Shown one piece after another: positions 1 through 8,439 of a DNA stretch of 64,000 nt. Made by a program: the position numbers and the translations under genes. Numbering within the stretch: position 1 is the first letter of the stretch; every line of letters starts with the position of its first letter. The notes below the pieces were generated by a model, which saw nothing but the letters and a program-made list of their open reading frames with translations, had not been told where the DNA came from and did not search any database. Source of the DNA: Janthinobacterium violaceinigrum (GTDB lineage Bacteria > Pseudomonadota > Gammaproteobacteria > Burkholderiales > Burkholderiaceae_D); contig NZ_WFLI01000007.1 in NCBI RefSeq assembly GCF_009208555.1, forward strand, positions 156,498 to 220,497, written 5' to 3'.

Positions 1-2142
1 CTGAACCTGCGCACCTTTATTTACAGCCATTATTTTTACCTGGGCTTGCGCGTGGCCATCGGTCTCGTCGGCCTGGCCTTGCTGACCCAGGAAATCAGCG
101 ACAGCAATACCGCCATGACGGTGTGCATCGGCGCCCTGTGCACGACCCTGATGGACATGCCCAGCCCCCTGCGCCACAAGTTCAACGAAATGCTGGCCTC
201 CGTGCTGCTGTGCAGTGCCGTCACCCTGCTGATCAGCCTGTGCGGCCCCGTGCACTGGCTGCTGCTGACGGTACTCGTACTGGTCAGTTTCCTCGCCAGC
301 ATGATGGTGGTGTACGGCAAGAAATCGATGCCCTTGCAACTGGCCGCCCTGTTCATCATGACCATGTCGATGGAGCACCAGATGACGTGGCAGCAATCGT
401 TTCACCACGCGGGCCTGTTCATGCTGGGGGGATTGATATATCTGGCCTATGCCATGGCCATCGCCTGGGTCTTGCGCCACCGCATCAAGCAGCAAGTGCT
501 GGCCGAAGCCCTGTTCGAACTGGCCGCCTACATCGACATCAAGGCCGATTTCTACGACACGCGTTTTAACCTGACGGAGCAGTTCAACAAACTGGTGCGC
601 CACCAAAGCATCCTGGCCGACCGCCAGCAGGCGTCGCGCGACTTGATCTTGCGCAGCCACAAGAACAGCAAGGATGCCATCGTCGTGCAGGTGCACGTAT
701 GCATGCTGGATCTGTATGAGCTGATCCTCTCCACGCACACGGATTACGCGCTGCTGCGCCAGCACCTGACCGACTCCGACGTGCTCAAATCCCTGCACGA
801 CCTCGCCTACAAGGCGGCGCGCGATATCGAATCCGTGGCGTATGCCGTCACGCGCAAGCGCGCCTCGTATGCGCAGATCAGCTACGACAAGGAATGGTCC
901 GACATCGAGGGAGAAATTGCCCGCCTGCATGCGAAAGGCGACAGCGCGCAGGAAGCGCTGGCCACCTTGCGCGCGCAGCGCAACAAGATCCGCGCCATTT
1001 TGAAAATGATCGCGGACTTGCATCTGGCCAGCCAGAAAGTCTATGACAACGTGCCGTTCTGGAGCGGCGCGGACATGGCGCCCTTCCTGTCGCAGCAAAA
1101 ATACGAGCTGAAGACCCTGCTGTCGAACCTGCGTCTGGAGTCGCCCGTGTTCCGCTTCGCCCTGCGCGTATCGATGGCCATTTCCGTGGGATTGGCCATC
1201 GGCCACTGGCTGCCGTATGCGGCGCACAGCTACTGGATCGTGCTGACCATCGTCATCATTTTGCGCCCCACGTTCAGCATGACGCGCCAGCGCCGCGCCG
1301 ACCGCATCATCGGCACCATCATCGGCTGCGTCATCACGGCCATCGTGATCCGCTTCGTGCACAGCAATATCGTGCTGATGGCCATCCTGTTCCTGTCCAT
1401 CGTGGCCACGCCCACCTTCATCTACTTGCGCTACCGCTACACGGCCATCGCCGTCAGCCTGATGATCCTGCTGCAAATGCACCTGGTGGCGCCCAGCAAC
1501 CCAAACCTCGTCAGCGAGCGCCTGATCGATACCCTGATCGGCGCGGCAGTGGCGACCGTGTTCAGCTTCGTGCTGGCCAATTGGGAATACCAGAGCCTGC
1601 CACGGCTCGTACGCCAGGTGCTGAATGTGAACTTGAGCTATATGCAGGCCAGCTTCGAGCTGCTGCAGGGGAAATGTTTCGATGACTTCGCCTACCGCAT
1701 CGAACGCAAGCGCCTGATGGACAGCCTGGCAGCGCTCAGCTCGGCACTGGTGCGCATGCTCGACGAACCGGCCAGCAAGCAGCGGGCCGTGGAAGACATC
1801 AACCTGTTCATCGTGCAAAATTACTTGCTGGTCGCCCACGTGGCGGCCCTGCGTTCGATCCTGGGGCGCCATGCCAGCCAGCTGCCTGTCGCCCCCGTCA
1901 ACGCCTTGCTCAGCCACAGCCATACGCAAGTGTGTTTGACCCTGTCGCGCGCGCTGGAGCAGCTCGACAACAAGGCTGCCATCAGCGCGCCGCTGGCCGC
2001 CCCAGCCGCGCCGCCGGCCAGCGACGTGGCCTGGTCGGGCTGGCCGCTGGTCCAGAGACGCATCCGATTGTTGCAGGCCGATGCGGACAAGATCGTGATA
2101 CATAGCGCGGCGATCGTACATATTGTGGCACCGCGCGCCTGA
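1..2142 (+). CDS. FUSC family inner-membrane protein (YccS-like), 5' end outside window
   Basis: The reading frame is open from base 1, so the first few codons lie outside the window. About 713 codons are visible. The N-terminal third has several hydrophobic segments, followed by a long soluble stretch at about residues 165-360. A second membrane block at about residues 370-530 contains the GHWLPYAAHSYWIVLTI segment typical of the FUSC domain. This twin membrane-domain plan matches YccS/YhfK-type proteins, which resemble the p-hydroxybenzoic acid efflux pump AaeB. The substrate is unknown. An internal TTG at 46 could be read as a start, but coding continues upstream of it in the same frame (residues such as YSHYFYLGLR). 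The TGA stop lies inside the left terminal repeat of the element at 2138-2228. Confidence 0.85.
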   Translation: MNLRTFIYSHYFYLGLRVAIGLVGLALLTQEISDSNTAMTVCIGALCTTLMDMPSPLRHKFNEMLASVLLCSAVTLLISLCGPVHWLLLTVLVLVSFLASMMVVYGKKSMPLQLAALFIMTMSMEHQMTWQQSFHHAGLFMLGGLIYLAYAMAIAWVLRHRIKQQVLAEALFELAAYIDIKADFYDTRFNLTEQFNKLVRHQSILADRQQASRDLILRSHKNSKDAIVVQVHVCMLDLYELILSTHTDYALLRQHLTDSDVLKSLHDLAYKAARDIESVAYAVTRKRASYAQISYDKEWSDIEGEIARLHAKGDSAQEALATLRAQRNKIRAILKMIADLHLASQKVYDNVPFWSGADMAPFLSQQKYELKTLLSNLRLESPVFRFALRVSMAISVGLAIGHWLPYAAHSYWIVLTIVIILRPTFSMTRQRRADRIIGTIIGCVITAIVIRFVHSNIVLMAILFLSIVATPTFIYLRYRYTAIAVSLMILLQMHLVAPSNPNLVSERLIDTLIGAAVATVFSFVLANWEYQSLPRLVRQVLNVNLSYMQASFELLQGKCFDDFAYRIERKRLMDSLAALSSALVRMLDEPASKQRAVEDINLFIVQNYLLVAHVAALRSILGRHASQLPVAPVNALLSHSHTQVCLTLSRALEQLDNKAAISAPLAAPAAPPASDVAWSGWPLVQRRIRLLQADADKIVIHSAAIVHIVAPRA

Positions 2143-2228
2143 CAAAAAGTCCATGGCGTTGTTGCCGCGCCTCGTCGTACATTCGTACTGCCTTCGGCAC
2201 GGCGCCTAGCCCTGAACATTTTGTCAGC
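2138..2228. repeat. Intergenic repeat-like element with 9-bp terminal inverted repeats
   Basis: CTGACAAAA at 2139-2147 is matched by its exact reverse complement TTTTGTCAG at 2219-2227. Inside are small hairpins: GTAC-ATTC-GTAC at 2177-2188 and TGCC-TTC-GGCA at 2189-2199. The right terminus and the ATTC loop resemble the element at 5793-5904, so the two may belong to one family. The stop codon of the upstream FUSC gene is contained in the left repeat. Confidence 0.5.
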
Positions 2229-2240
2229 CGCGTTATCCAG

Positions 2241-2265
2241 GGTGGCCTGCCTGCGGCAGGCCACC
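2241..2265. terminator. Strong stem-loop between two convergent genes
   Basis: A perfect 11-bp stem (GGTGGCCTGCC with GGCAGGCCACC) closes a TGC loop. It lies between the convergent 3' ends at 2142 and 2271. Neither side carries a T-run, so it is not a textbook intrinsic terminator. It could serve as a 3' stability hairpin or a barrier to convergent transcripts. Confidence 0.45.
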
Positions 2266-2270
2266 AATGA

Positions 2271-4220
2271 CTACTTCAGATACCGTTCAAACCAGCCGAC
2301 GGTACGCTGCTGCAAGTCGCGCTGATGCTCGGGCTTGCGGAAGGAATGACCTTCGCCATCGTAGATGAACAGGCTGGACGGCACGCCCATGGCACGCAAG
2401 CCGTGCCAGAATTCCAGCGACTGGGCGGCCGGCGTTTCCACGTCGCGCTCACCCACGTAGATCAGGGTCGGCGTCTTTGCCGCCTTGATCGATTCGATGG
2501 GCGACGCCTTGCGGTAGACGGCCGGGTTGTCATACGCGGACGCGCCGAAGAACGGGATCATCCACTGGTTGATGCCGTTCTGGCCGTAATAGCTGATCCA
2601 GTTCGACACGCCCGCGCCCGCCACGGCCGCCTTGAAACGGTCGCTGTGCGTGACGCCCCACATGGTCATGAAACCGCCATACGAATGGCCGATCAGGCCC
2701 AGGCGCTGGCCGTCGACGGGCGCCACTTTTTCCACCGCATTGATGCCGGCCAGGATGTCGCGCCAGTCGCCGCCGCCAAAGTCGGCCATGTTGGCACGCG
2801 TAAATGCCTGGCCCTGGCCGAAGCTGCCGCGGGGATTGGGCAGGAAGACGAAATAGCCTTTTTGCGTCAATTCGCGGATCAGGGTGCTTGCCGCCACATA
2901 ACGGGGCGAGGCCGCGGCGCCGGGCCCGCCATGCACGTTGACGATCATCGGGTAGCGCTTGCCGGCCTCCACCGACAACGGTCCCAGCAGCCAGCCTTGC
3001 ACCTTGTATTGTTCGTTGTTCCAGCCCACGTTTTGCACCGTCAGCTGCGGCGCAAAACCGTCATTATCGCGCGTGATTTTTTTCAGCTGGCCCACCGGTC
3101 CCGCCACCAGGTAGCTGGCGTGCGTAAAGTCTTCCTGCGCGGCAGCGGCGTGCCGGCCATCGGCGCTGAATGACAAGCGGCCGTCGCTGCCGCTGCTGCT
3201 GAGCTCACCGAGCATCACCGGCTGGGCCGGACCGGCTTGCGCATCGACAGGCACCAGCGCCAGCTGGGAATCGATCAGTGCGGTCGCCAGCAAGCCGGCG
3301 CCGCGCCAGACGACGCCATTGAAGGTGCCGCGATAGTCTGGCGTGAGATTGCGCGGCGTGCCGCCGGCCAGGGGGACCGTGTACAGGTCGCCGCCGATGG
3401 AGCCGAAATCGCTCATCAGGCCGCCGATGAAGACCACCGTCTTGCCGTCCGGCGAGACCGAGGGCAGGTTCAGCTGCATGGCCGGCGACGCGATCACGCG
3501 CAGCGCGCCCGTGGCCCCATCAATATGGCTGAGCTTGGCAACCCACCAGTTGCTGTCGCCATTGCCCTGCGCGCTCGTGGCAACAAAGCCACGGCCATCG
3601 GGCGTCCAGTTGTATTCATACACATAGGTATCGCTGGGCGACAGCAGACGCGGCTCACCGCCGCTGACAGGCACGACGGCGATGCGCTGGGCATCGTCTT
3701 CGCTGCCCACTTCGCCCACCTGACGCGCGCCCGCCTCGACGGCGCCGGCCAGCTTGCGCGCGCCCACCGTCGCGAGCAGGGCCAGCTGCTTGCCATCGGG
3801 CGACCAGCGCGCCGTACTGGCCACACCTTTGATGCTCGTCAATATCTGGGCTTGCGCCTGTGTCATCGTGGCCAGGTACAGATGCGCCATGCCCGCCTTG
3901 GCATCGTAGCCAACAAAGGCCAGCTGCCTGCCGTCCGGCGACCAGCTGGGCTTGTCGTACGAGCACACGGCGCAAGGGTCGAATTGCTGGACGATGGCGC
4001 CGTTGGCAGCGTCGCGCACGACGATGGCCGCATGCGGGCGCTGCGGCTGTTCACCGGCCTTGCTCGACTCGATGGCGGCAATGCGCTGGCCATTGGCCGA
4101 CAGGGCAACGGCGCGGTAGTCGCGCAACGCCGGCTCGGCTGCAGGAGCAGCGTGCGCCGTGGTGCCCAGAAGGCTGCTTGCCAGCAAGCCGCATGCGGCC
4201 AGATCAGTTATTTTCATCAT
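2271..4220 (-). CDS. Secreted S9 family peptidase (prolyl oligopeptidase / acylaminoacyl-peptidase type)
   Basis: A 649-residue serine peptidase. Residues 1-24 form a signal peptide ending in THAHA-like sequence (AHA|AP), so it is likely exported to the periplasm. Residues about 30-390 hold repeated WSPDGRQLAF-like motifs of a TolB/PD40 beta-propeller. The C-terminal alpha/beta-hydrolase domain has the nucleophile in GHSYGG (Ser about 511), an Asp in GERDVETP (about 592) and a His in GEGHSF (about 624), so the triad is complete. The family cleaves short peptides or blocked N-termini. ATGATG at the start leaves one codon of ambiguity, and GGAA lies just upstream. An intrinsic terminator of the preceding permease gene sits about 20 nt before this start codon, so expression may depend on readthrough. 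Confidence 0.9.
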   Translation of the reverse strand: MMKITDLAACGLLASSLLGTTAHAAPAAEPALRDYRAVALSANGQRIAAIESSKAGEQPQRPHAAIVVRDAANGAIVQQFDPCAVCSYDKPSWSPDGRQLAFVGYDAKAGMAHLYLATMTQAQAQILTSIKGVASTARWSPDGKQLALLATVGARKLAGAVEAGARQVGEVGSEDDAQRIAVVPVSGGEPRLLSPSDTYVYEYNWTPDGRGFVATSAQGNGDSNWWVAKLSHIDGATGALRVIASPAMQLNLPSVSPDGKTVVFIGGLMSDFGSIGGDLYTVPLAGGTPRNLTPDYRGTFNGVVWRGAGLLATALIDSQLALVPVDAQAGPAQPVMLGELSSSGSDGRLSFSADGRHAAAAQEDFTHASYLVAGPVGQLKKITRDNDGFAPQLTVQNVGWNNEQYKVQGWLLGPLSVEAGKRYPMIVNVHGGPGAAASPRYVAASTLIRELTQKGYFVFLPNPRGSFGQGQAFTRANMADFGGGDWRDILAGINAVEKVAPVDGQRLGLIGHSYGGFMTMWGVTHSDRFKAAVAGAGVSNWISYYGQNGINQWMIPFFGASAYDNPAVYRKASPIESIKAAKTPTLIYVGERDVETPAAQSLEFWHGLRAMGVPSSLFIYDGEGHSFRKPEHQRDLQQRTVGWFERYLK

Positions 4221-4240
4221 GTAAATTCCAGTTAAGAATA

Positions 4241-4269
4241 AAAAAAACCGCCGGCAAGCGCGGCGGTTT
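4241..4269 (-). terminator. Intrinsic terminator of the amino-acid permease gene
   Basis: Read on the minus strand: a 9-bp stem AAACCGCCG (4261-4269 side) with CGGCGGTTT, a 7-nt loop and then a run of seven T. It is only 18 nt after the permease stop codon and about 20 nt before the S9 peptidase start. Confidence 0.85.
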
Positions 4270-4287
4270 CGGATGGAACAGACTGCA

Positions 4288-5760
4288 TCAGCGGGCCTTC
4301 TTGCCCAAGTGCGAATGCCGCATGCTGTACAAGAAATAAATGGCCACGGTCACCGCCATCCACACGCTGAATACGACAAACGTCGTATGCGGCAAATCGC
4401 GCATGATGTACAGGCAAGCGAGCACGCTGAGGCCAGGAATCACATACGGCCCGAACGGCACGCTGAAGCCTTCGATGCGGTTGGCGCCCTGCTTGTGACG
4501 CAGCACGGGCACGGCAATCGACACCACCATGAACGCGGTCAGGGTGCCGATGCTGACCATGTCCCACAGGTAAGTGGCATCGACGGAGCCCGCCACCACG
4601 GCCACCACCAGGCAAACGATGATGGTATTGCTGACCGGCACCAGGGTGCGCGGATGAATCTTCTGGAACGACTTCGGGATCAGGCCGTCGCGGCTGACGG
4701 CAAACAGGATGCGCGTCTGGCCGTAGATCGTCACCAGGGTCACGCTGAAGACGGAAATGACGGCGCCAGCCGACAGCACCAGCGCGGGCCAGGTCTTGCC
4801 CGTGACGTTTTGCAGGATCACCGCCAGGCCCGCTTCCTGGCCTTCGAACAGCTTGGCCTGCTGCGCGCCCAGGGCGGCCACGGCCACCAGCAGGTAAAAC
4901 ACGGTGACGATCAGCAAGGCGCCGAGGATGCCGCGCGGCACATTGCGCGTGGGATTTTTCACTTCGTCGCCCGCCGTCGCCACCGTATCGAGGCCGATGA
5001 AGGAGAAGAAGACGGTGCCGGCCGCAGCCGTCACGCCCGTCATGCCGGCAAAGCCCTTGCTGTTGTCGGCATTAAAGAAGGGGAAGAAATTGTCGGCATT
5101 AAAACCGGAAAACGCGATGACGATGAAAAACACGAGGATCGCCAGCTTGATGATGACCATGATGGCGTTCATCAGGGCGGACTCCTTGGCGCCGCGCAGC
5201 AGCAGGAAGCCGCACATGCAGATCAGGAAGATGGGCGGCAGGTTGATGTGGCCGGCATGAAACTCCATGCCATGCGGGCCAGAAACGATCATCGGCGTGC
5301 GCAGCATCTCGGGAATATGCCAGCCAAAGGCATTTTCCAGGAAATTATTCAGGTAGGACGACCAGCCGATGGCCACGGCACTGCCCGCCAAGCCGTATTC
5401 GAGCAGCAGGCAGGCGGCCATGATGAAGGCCAGGAACTCGCCCACGGTGGCGTAGGCAAACGAATACGAGGAGCCGGAAGCGGGAATGCGGAACGACAAT
5501 TCCGCATAGCACAAGGCCGTCAAACCGGCCGTGATGGCGGCGATCAAAAAGGACAGGACGACCGACGGGCCGGCCTTGGGCACGGCTTCGACCATGGTAA
5601 AGAAAATGCCCGTGCCGATGGTGGCACCGACGCCGATCATGGTGAGGGAAAACAGGCCGATGGACCGGCTCAAGCCACTGCTGCTGAGGCCTTCACCATA
5701 TTCGACCGTGGTATCGATCGGCTTGGTGCGGCAAAGTTTCTGGACCAGGGTTTGGCTCAC
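4288..5760 (-). CDS. APC superfamily amino-acid permease (APA/CAT type)
   Basis: About 490 residues, the normal length for the family, with roughly 12 hydrophobic segments. Near the N-terminus is the family motif GVGATIGTGIFF, followed by GPSVVLSFLIAAITAGLTALCYAELS. FFSFIGLDTVATAGDEVKNP is the conserved block after TM7, as in cationic amino-acid transporters and YhdG-like permeases. It probably imports or exchanges an amino acid at the inner membrane; the substrate cannot be told from sequence. The frame is open further upstream, but the best start is GTG at 5760, preceded by AAAGGA with 6-nt spacing. The ATG at 5766 abuts that Shine-Dalgarno and is less likely. The leader is long and contains a dispersed repeat. 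Confidence 0.85.
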   Translation of the reverse strand: MSQTLVQKLCRTKPIDTTVEYGEGLSSSGLSRSIGLFSLTMIGVGATIGTGIFFTMVEAVPKAGPSVVLSFLIAAITAGLTALCYAELSFRIPASGSSYSFAYATVGEFLAFIMAACLLLEYGLAGSAVAIGWSSYLNNFLENAFGWHIPEMLRTPMIVSGPHGMEFHAGHINLPPIFLICMCGFLLLRGAKESALMNAIMVIIKLAILVFFIVIAFSGFNADNFFPFFNADNSKGFAGMTGVTAAAGTVFFSFIGLDTVATAGDEVKNPTRNVPRGILGALLIVTVFYLLVAVAALGAQQAKLFEGQEAGLAVILQNVTGKTWPALVLSAGAVISVFSVTLVTIYGQTRILFAVSRDGLIPKSFQKIHPRTLVPVSNTIIVCLVVAVVAGSVDATYLWDMVSIGTLTAFMVVSIAVPVLRHKQGANRIEGFSVPFGPYVIPGLSVLACLYIMRDLPHTTFVVFSVWMAVTVAIYFLYSMRHSHLGKKAR

Positions 5761-5792
5761 TAGCATTCCTTTATGAGGCATGCACTTGAACA

Positions 5793-5904
5793 CCTGCCAA
5801 AACCTACTGCGCGTCGTGATTTGCGGCCTGCGATGCTCACTGTGCATTCGCACAGCTGCGCTTCTTAGCCACAACTCGCATCCGCTCGCTACGGTTTTGT
5901 CAGG
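5793..5904. repeat. Dispersed intergenic repeat, copy 1 (112 bp, terminal inverted repeats)
   Basis: The ends CCTGCCAAAACC (5793-5804) and GGTTTTGTCAGG (5893-5904) are inverted repeats matching at 11 of 12 positions. The interior shares long identical blocks with 12035-12138, such as TTGCGGCCTGCGATGCTCACTG. A hairpin CTGTGC-ATTC-GCACAG lies at 5840-5855. The element sits in the leader of the APC permease gene. Confidence 0.7.
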
Positions 5905-6003
5905 TGTCGTTCGAAACATGACGGGTAAAAACACTTAAAAATGGCGCTCCGGCCCTACCTGGCAAAAAACCGGAAAGATCGCGTCCATTTTCAAAACTAA
6001 GCG

Positions 6004-6032
6004 ATTATAGGGCTTTCATCGGCTCAGCTAAA
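6004..6032 (-). promoter_or_regulatory. Candidate sigma-70 promoter for the APC permease gene
   Basis: On the minus strand TATAAT occupies 6009-6004, with TTTAGC as a weak -35 box 17 nt upstream. This would give a leader of roughly 240 nt that includes the repeat at 5793-5904. Apart from this, the repeat and the terminator at 6121-6157, nothing was recognised in the 419-bp gap 5761-6179. Confidence 0.45.
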
Positions 6033-6120
6033 CAGAAGTTTGATGCAAGGAAACAACGCCAGGCGTGCGCCATCAAACGCGCACTGGCGCTAGCGCTGCA
6101 TGGAATTGCCAATATGAAAG

Positions 6121-6157
6121 AAAAAGCGCGCCGCTGCAAGAGCAGGGGCGCGCTTTT
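6121..6157 (-). terminator. Intrinsic terminator of the proY-like gene
   Basis: On the minus strand AAAAGCGCGCC, an imperfect loop region and GGCGCGCTTTTTC form a GC-rich stem followed by T residues. It begins about 23 nt after the permease stop codon. Confidence 0.75.
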
Positions 6158-6179
6158 GATTCAGCTCAACTACGCCGAA

Positions 6180-7610
6180 TTACTTTTTACCGTGCGGCAC
6201 ATCGGCCGGCGGCCAGCCTGCTTCGTAGCCTTGCGGCACGTCGTCGCGGCGTTCTTTCGGCGCCAGGCCCAGCACGTAGTACAGCACCGTCAGCAGGATC
6301 AGCCAGGCAGGCCCCACCATCAGGGCGATGCGCGTATCGGGGAAATACGCCATCAAGCCGATCACCAGCGCCAGGAAAGCCAGCGAAATCCAGGAACCGT
6401 AGGGCGCGAACGGCATGCGGAAGGCCAGGTTCTTGATTTCCAGCGGCGTCAAGGTCTTGCGGAACTGGATCTGCGTGACGAGGATCACGCCCCAGGTCCA
6501 GACGGCGCCGAAGGTAGAAATCGAGGTGACCCAGATAAACACTTTTTCCGGCACCAGGTAGTTCAGCAGCACGCCCAGCAGCAGCGCAAACACGGACACC
6601 AGGATGGCGCGGCGCGGCACGCCGCTGGCCGTGGTTTCCGCAAACGCCTTCGGCGCCTGGCCTTGCTGCGCCAGGTTGTACAGCATGCGGCCCGTGCTGA
6701 AGATGCCGCCATTGCACGAGGACAAGGCTGCCGTCAGCACGACGAAGTTGATGATGCCCGCTGCCGTCTTGATGCCCAGGCGTTCGAACGTCATCACGAA
6801 CGGGCTGCCCGAGGTACCGATTTCATTCCATGGATAGATCGACAGGATGACGAACAAGGCGCCGACATAGAAAATCAGGATGCGCCAGAACACGGAATTG
6901 ATAGCGTCGGGAATCGATTTCTTCGGGTTCGCCGCTTCGCCGGCCGTCAGGCCGATCATTTCCACGCCCAGGTAGGCAAACATCACCATCTGCAAGGACA
7001 TCAGCACGCCCTGCGCGCCGTTCGGGAAGAACCCGCCATGCGTCCACAGGTTCGAGATGCCGATGGCCACGCCGCCGTTGCCGAAACCGAAGATGATCAT
7101 GCCCGTGCCGCCGACGATCATCAGGATGATGGTGACGACCTTGATCAGGGCAAACCAGAATTCGAACTCGCCATACGCTTTCACGGCCAGCAGATTGATC
7201 GCGCCCATGGAACCCAAGGCCGCCAGGGCCCAGATCCAGCGCGGCACGTCGGGGAACCAGATGCCCATGTAGATGGCGACGGCGGTAATTTCGGCCACGC
7301 ATGTGACCAGCCACAGGAACCAGTAATTCCAGCCCGTCAGATAGCCTTGCAGCGGTCCCAAGTAATCCTGGGCGTAGCGGCTGAAGGAACCGGCCACGGG
7401 ATTGTGCACGGCCATTTCACCCAGCGCGCGCATGATCATGAAGATGACCGCGCCACCGATGATGTAGGACAGCATGATGCCGGGACCGGCCATCTTGATG
7501 GCGTTGCCGGAACCCAGAAACAGGCCCACGCCAATCGCGGCGCCCAGCGCCATCAGGCGGATCTGCCGCTCGCCCAGGCCTCGGTGCAAGCCTTGTTCAC
7601 TCGTTTTCAT
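6180..7610 (-). CDS. proY: ProY/GABA-permease-type amino-acid permease
   Basis: 476 residues with about 12 membrane segments. The sequence runs closely alongside E. coli ProY as I remember it: MALGAAIGVGLFLGSGNAIK, RALGEMAVHNPVAGSFSRYA, FAYLGVEMIGLTAGEA and FYVGALFVILSIYPWN occur in the same order. This places it in the amino-acid transporter (AAT) family of proton symporters, plausibly for proline or another neutral amino acid. The frame is open upstream, but the ATG at 7610 (MKTSEQGLHRGLGERQIR) is supported by GGAG 7 nt before it. The ridA-family gene upstream on the same strand is 116 bp away, so the two may be co-transcribed. The symbol is given by similarity; specificity is inferred. Confidence 0.75.
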   Translation of the reverse strand: MKTSEQGLHRGLGERQIRLMALGAAIGVGLFLGSGNAIKMAGPGIMLSYIIGGAVIFMIMRALGEMAVHNPVAGSFSRYAQDYLGPLQGYLTGWNYWFLWLVTCVAEITAVAIYMGIWFPDVPRWIWALAALGSMGAINLLAVKAYGEFEFWFALIKVVTIILMIVGGTGMIIFGFGNGGVAIGISNLWTHGGFFPNGAQGVLMSLQMVMFAYLGVEMIGLTAGEAANPKKSIPDAINSVFWRILIFYVGALFVILSIYPWNEIGTSGSPFVMTFERLGIKTAAGIINFVVLTAALSSCNGGIFSTGRMLYNLAQQGQAPKAFAETTASGVPRRAILVSVFALLLGVLLNYLVPEKVFIWVTSISTFGAVWTWGVILVTQIQFRKTLTPLEIKNLAFRMPFAPYGSWISLAFLALVIGLMAYFPDTRIALMVGPAWLILLTVLYYVLGLAPKERRDDVPQGYEAGWPPADVPHGKK

Positions 7611-7726
7611 TACGTGTCTCCGTTTTTTTCTTGAATACACCGATCCCTCCACCCAATGGCGGTTCCGCTCTTGCTGGAAGGGAAGGAAACGGTGAGCCGG
7701 CGGCAATCGCCGGCATGCTCAGACGA

Positions 7727-8185
7727 TCAGGCCAGTTCGGCGATCAGTTCGATCTCGACGCAAGCGCCCAGCGGGATTTGCGCCACGCCGAAGGCGGAGC
7801 GCGCATGCTTGCCGCTGTCGCCGAAGACTTCGACGAACAGTTCCGAGGCGCCATTGGTGACCAGGTGCTGTTCCGTGAATGTGGAGGTGGAATTGACCAG
7901 GCTCATGACCTTGACGATGCGCTTGACCTTGTTCAAGTCGCCGCCGCACGCGTCTTGCAGGGTAGCGATCAGTTCGATGGCGATGCCGCGCGCAGCGATC
8001 TTGCCTTCTTCCGTGGTGACGTCCTTGCCCAGCTGGCCGACCCAGACCTTGCCATCCTTCTTGGCCAGGTGGCCGGACAGGAAGACGGTATTGCCCGTGC
8101 GGGCATGCATCACATAAGCGGCAGCTGGCGCAGCAACGACTGGCAGTTCGATGTTGAGGGCTTTGAGTTTTTCGTAAAACGACAT
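7727..8185 (-). CDS. RidA/YjgF family protein
   Basis: 152 residues spanning one RidA (endoribonuclease L-PSP) fold. The C-terminal signature HARSAFGVAQIPLGACVEIE keeps the Arg and Glu that in RidA bind the carboxylate of 2-aminoacrylate-type imines. The family hydrolyses reactive enamine/imine intermediates made by PLP enzymes; this longer subgroup has less certain substrates. The start at 8185 (MSFYEKLK) is chosen because GGAG lies 7 nt upstream; an in-frame ATG at 8206 lacks such a site. It lies upstream of the proY-like gene in the same direction, which fits a role in amino-acid metabolism. A 9-bp dyad lies about 120 bp upstream. Confidence 0.85.
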   Translation of the reverse strand: MSFYEKLKALNIELPVVAAPAAAYVMHARTGNTVFLSGHLAKKDGKVWVGQLGKDVTTEEGKIAARGIAIELIATLQDACGGDLNKVKRIVKVMSLVNSTSTFTEQHLVTNGASELFVEVFGDSGKHARSAFGVAQIPLGACVEIELIAELA

Positions 8186-8305
8186 GCTATTTCTCCAAGA
8201 AAACAATATAAACGAAACCGAAATTCATGAGCGGCAGGGCAAGGACGGCGTCGCCCTGGCAGCGCGGCAGTGACCGACAACAGTGCCAGATTAAACGTCA
8301 TCATA

Positions 8306-8334
8306 TTGGTGAACCAGCAGTTTTAGTTCACAAA
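8306..8334. promoter_or_regulatory. Dyad-symmetric operator candidate upstream of the ridA-family gene
   Basis: TTGGTGAAC at 8306-8314 and GTTCACAAA at 8326-8334 are inverted repeats matching at 8 of 9 positions, separated by 11 nt. On the minus strand a TATAAT lies at 8360-8355, about 20 nt upstream of the dyad, so a regulator bound here would cover the start of transcription. The regulator is unknown. Confidence 0.4.
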
Positions 8335-8439
8335 TAGGCCCGGTTATTCAGTGGATTATACCGACAATCAAACAAAATTCAGCATCGGTTCATGAAGCAT
8401 GCTCTCCAGGCATCGAGCGTGTATTTTTTCATTCAATTA

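Noticed and set aside
4273..7634. Long plus-strand frames (496 and 506 codons) opposite the two permease genes
   Set aside because: Both are mirror frames of real minus-strand transporters; their products are low-complexity His/Arg/Asp-rich and contain no domain.
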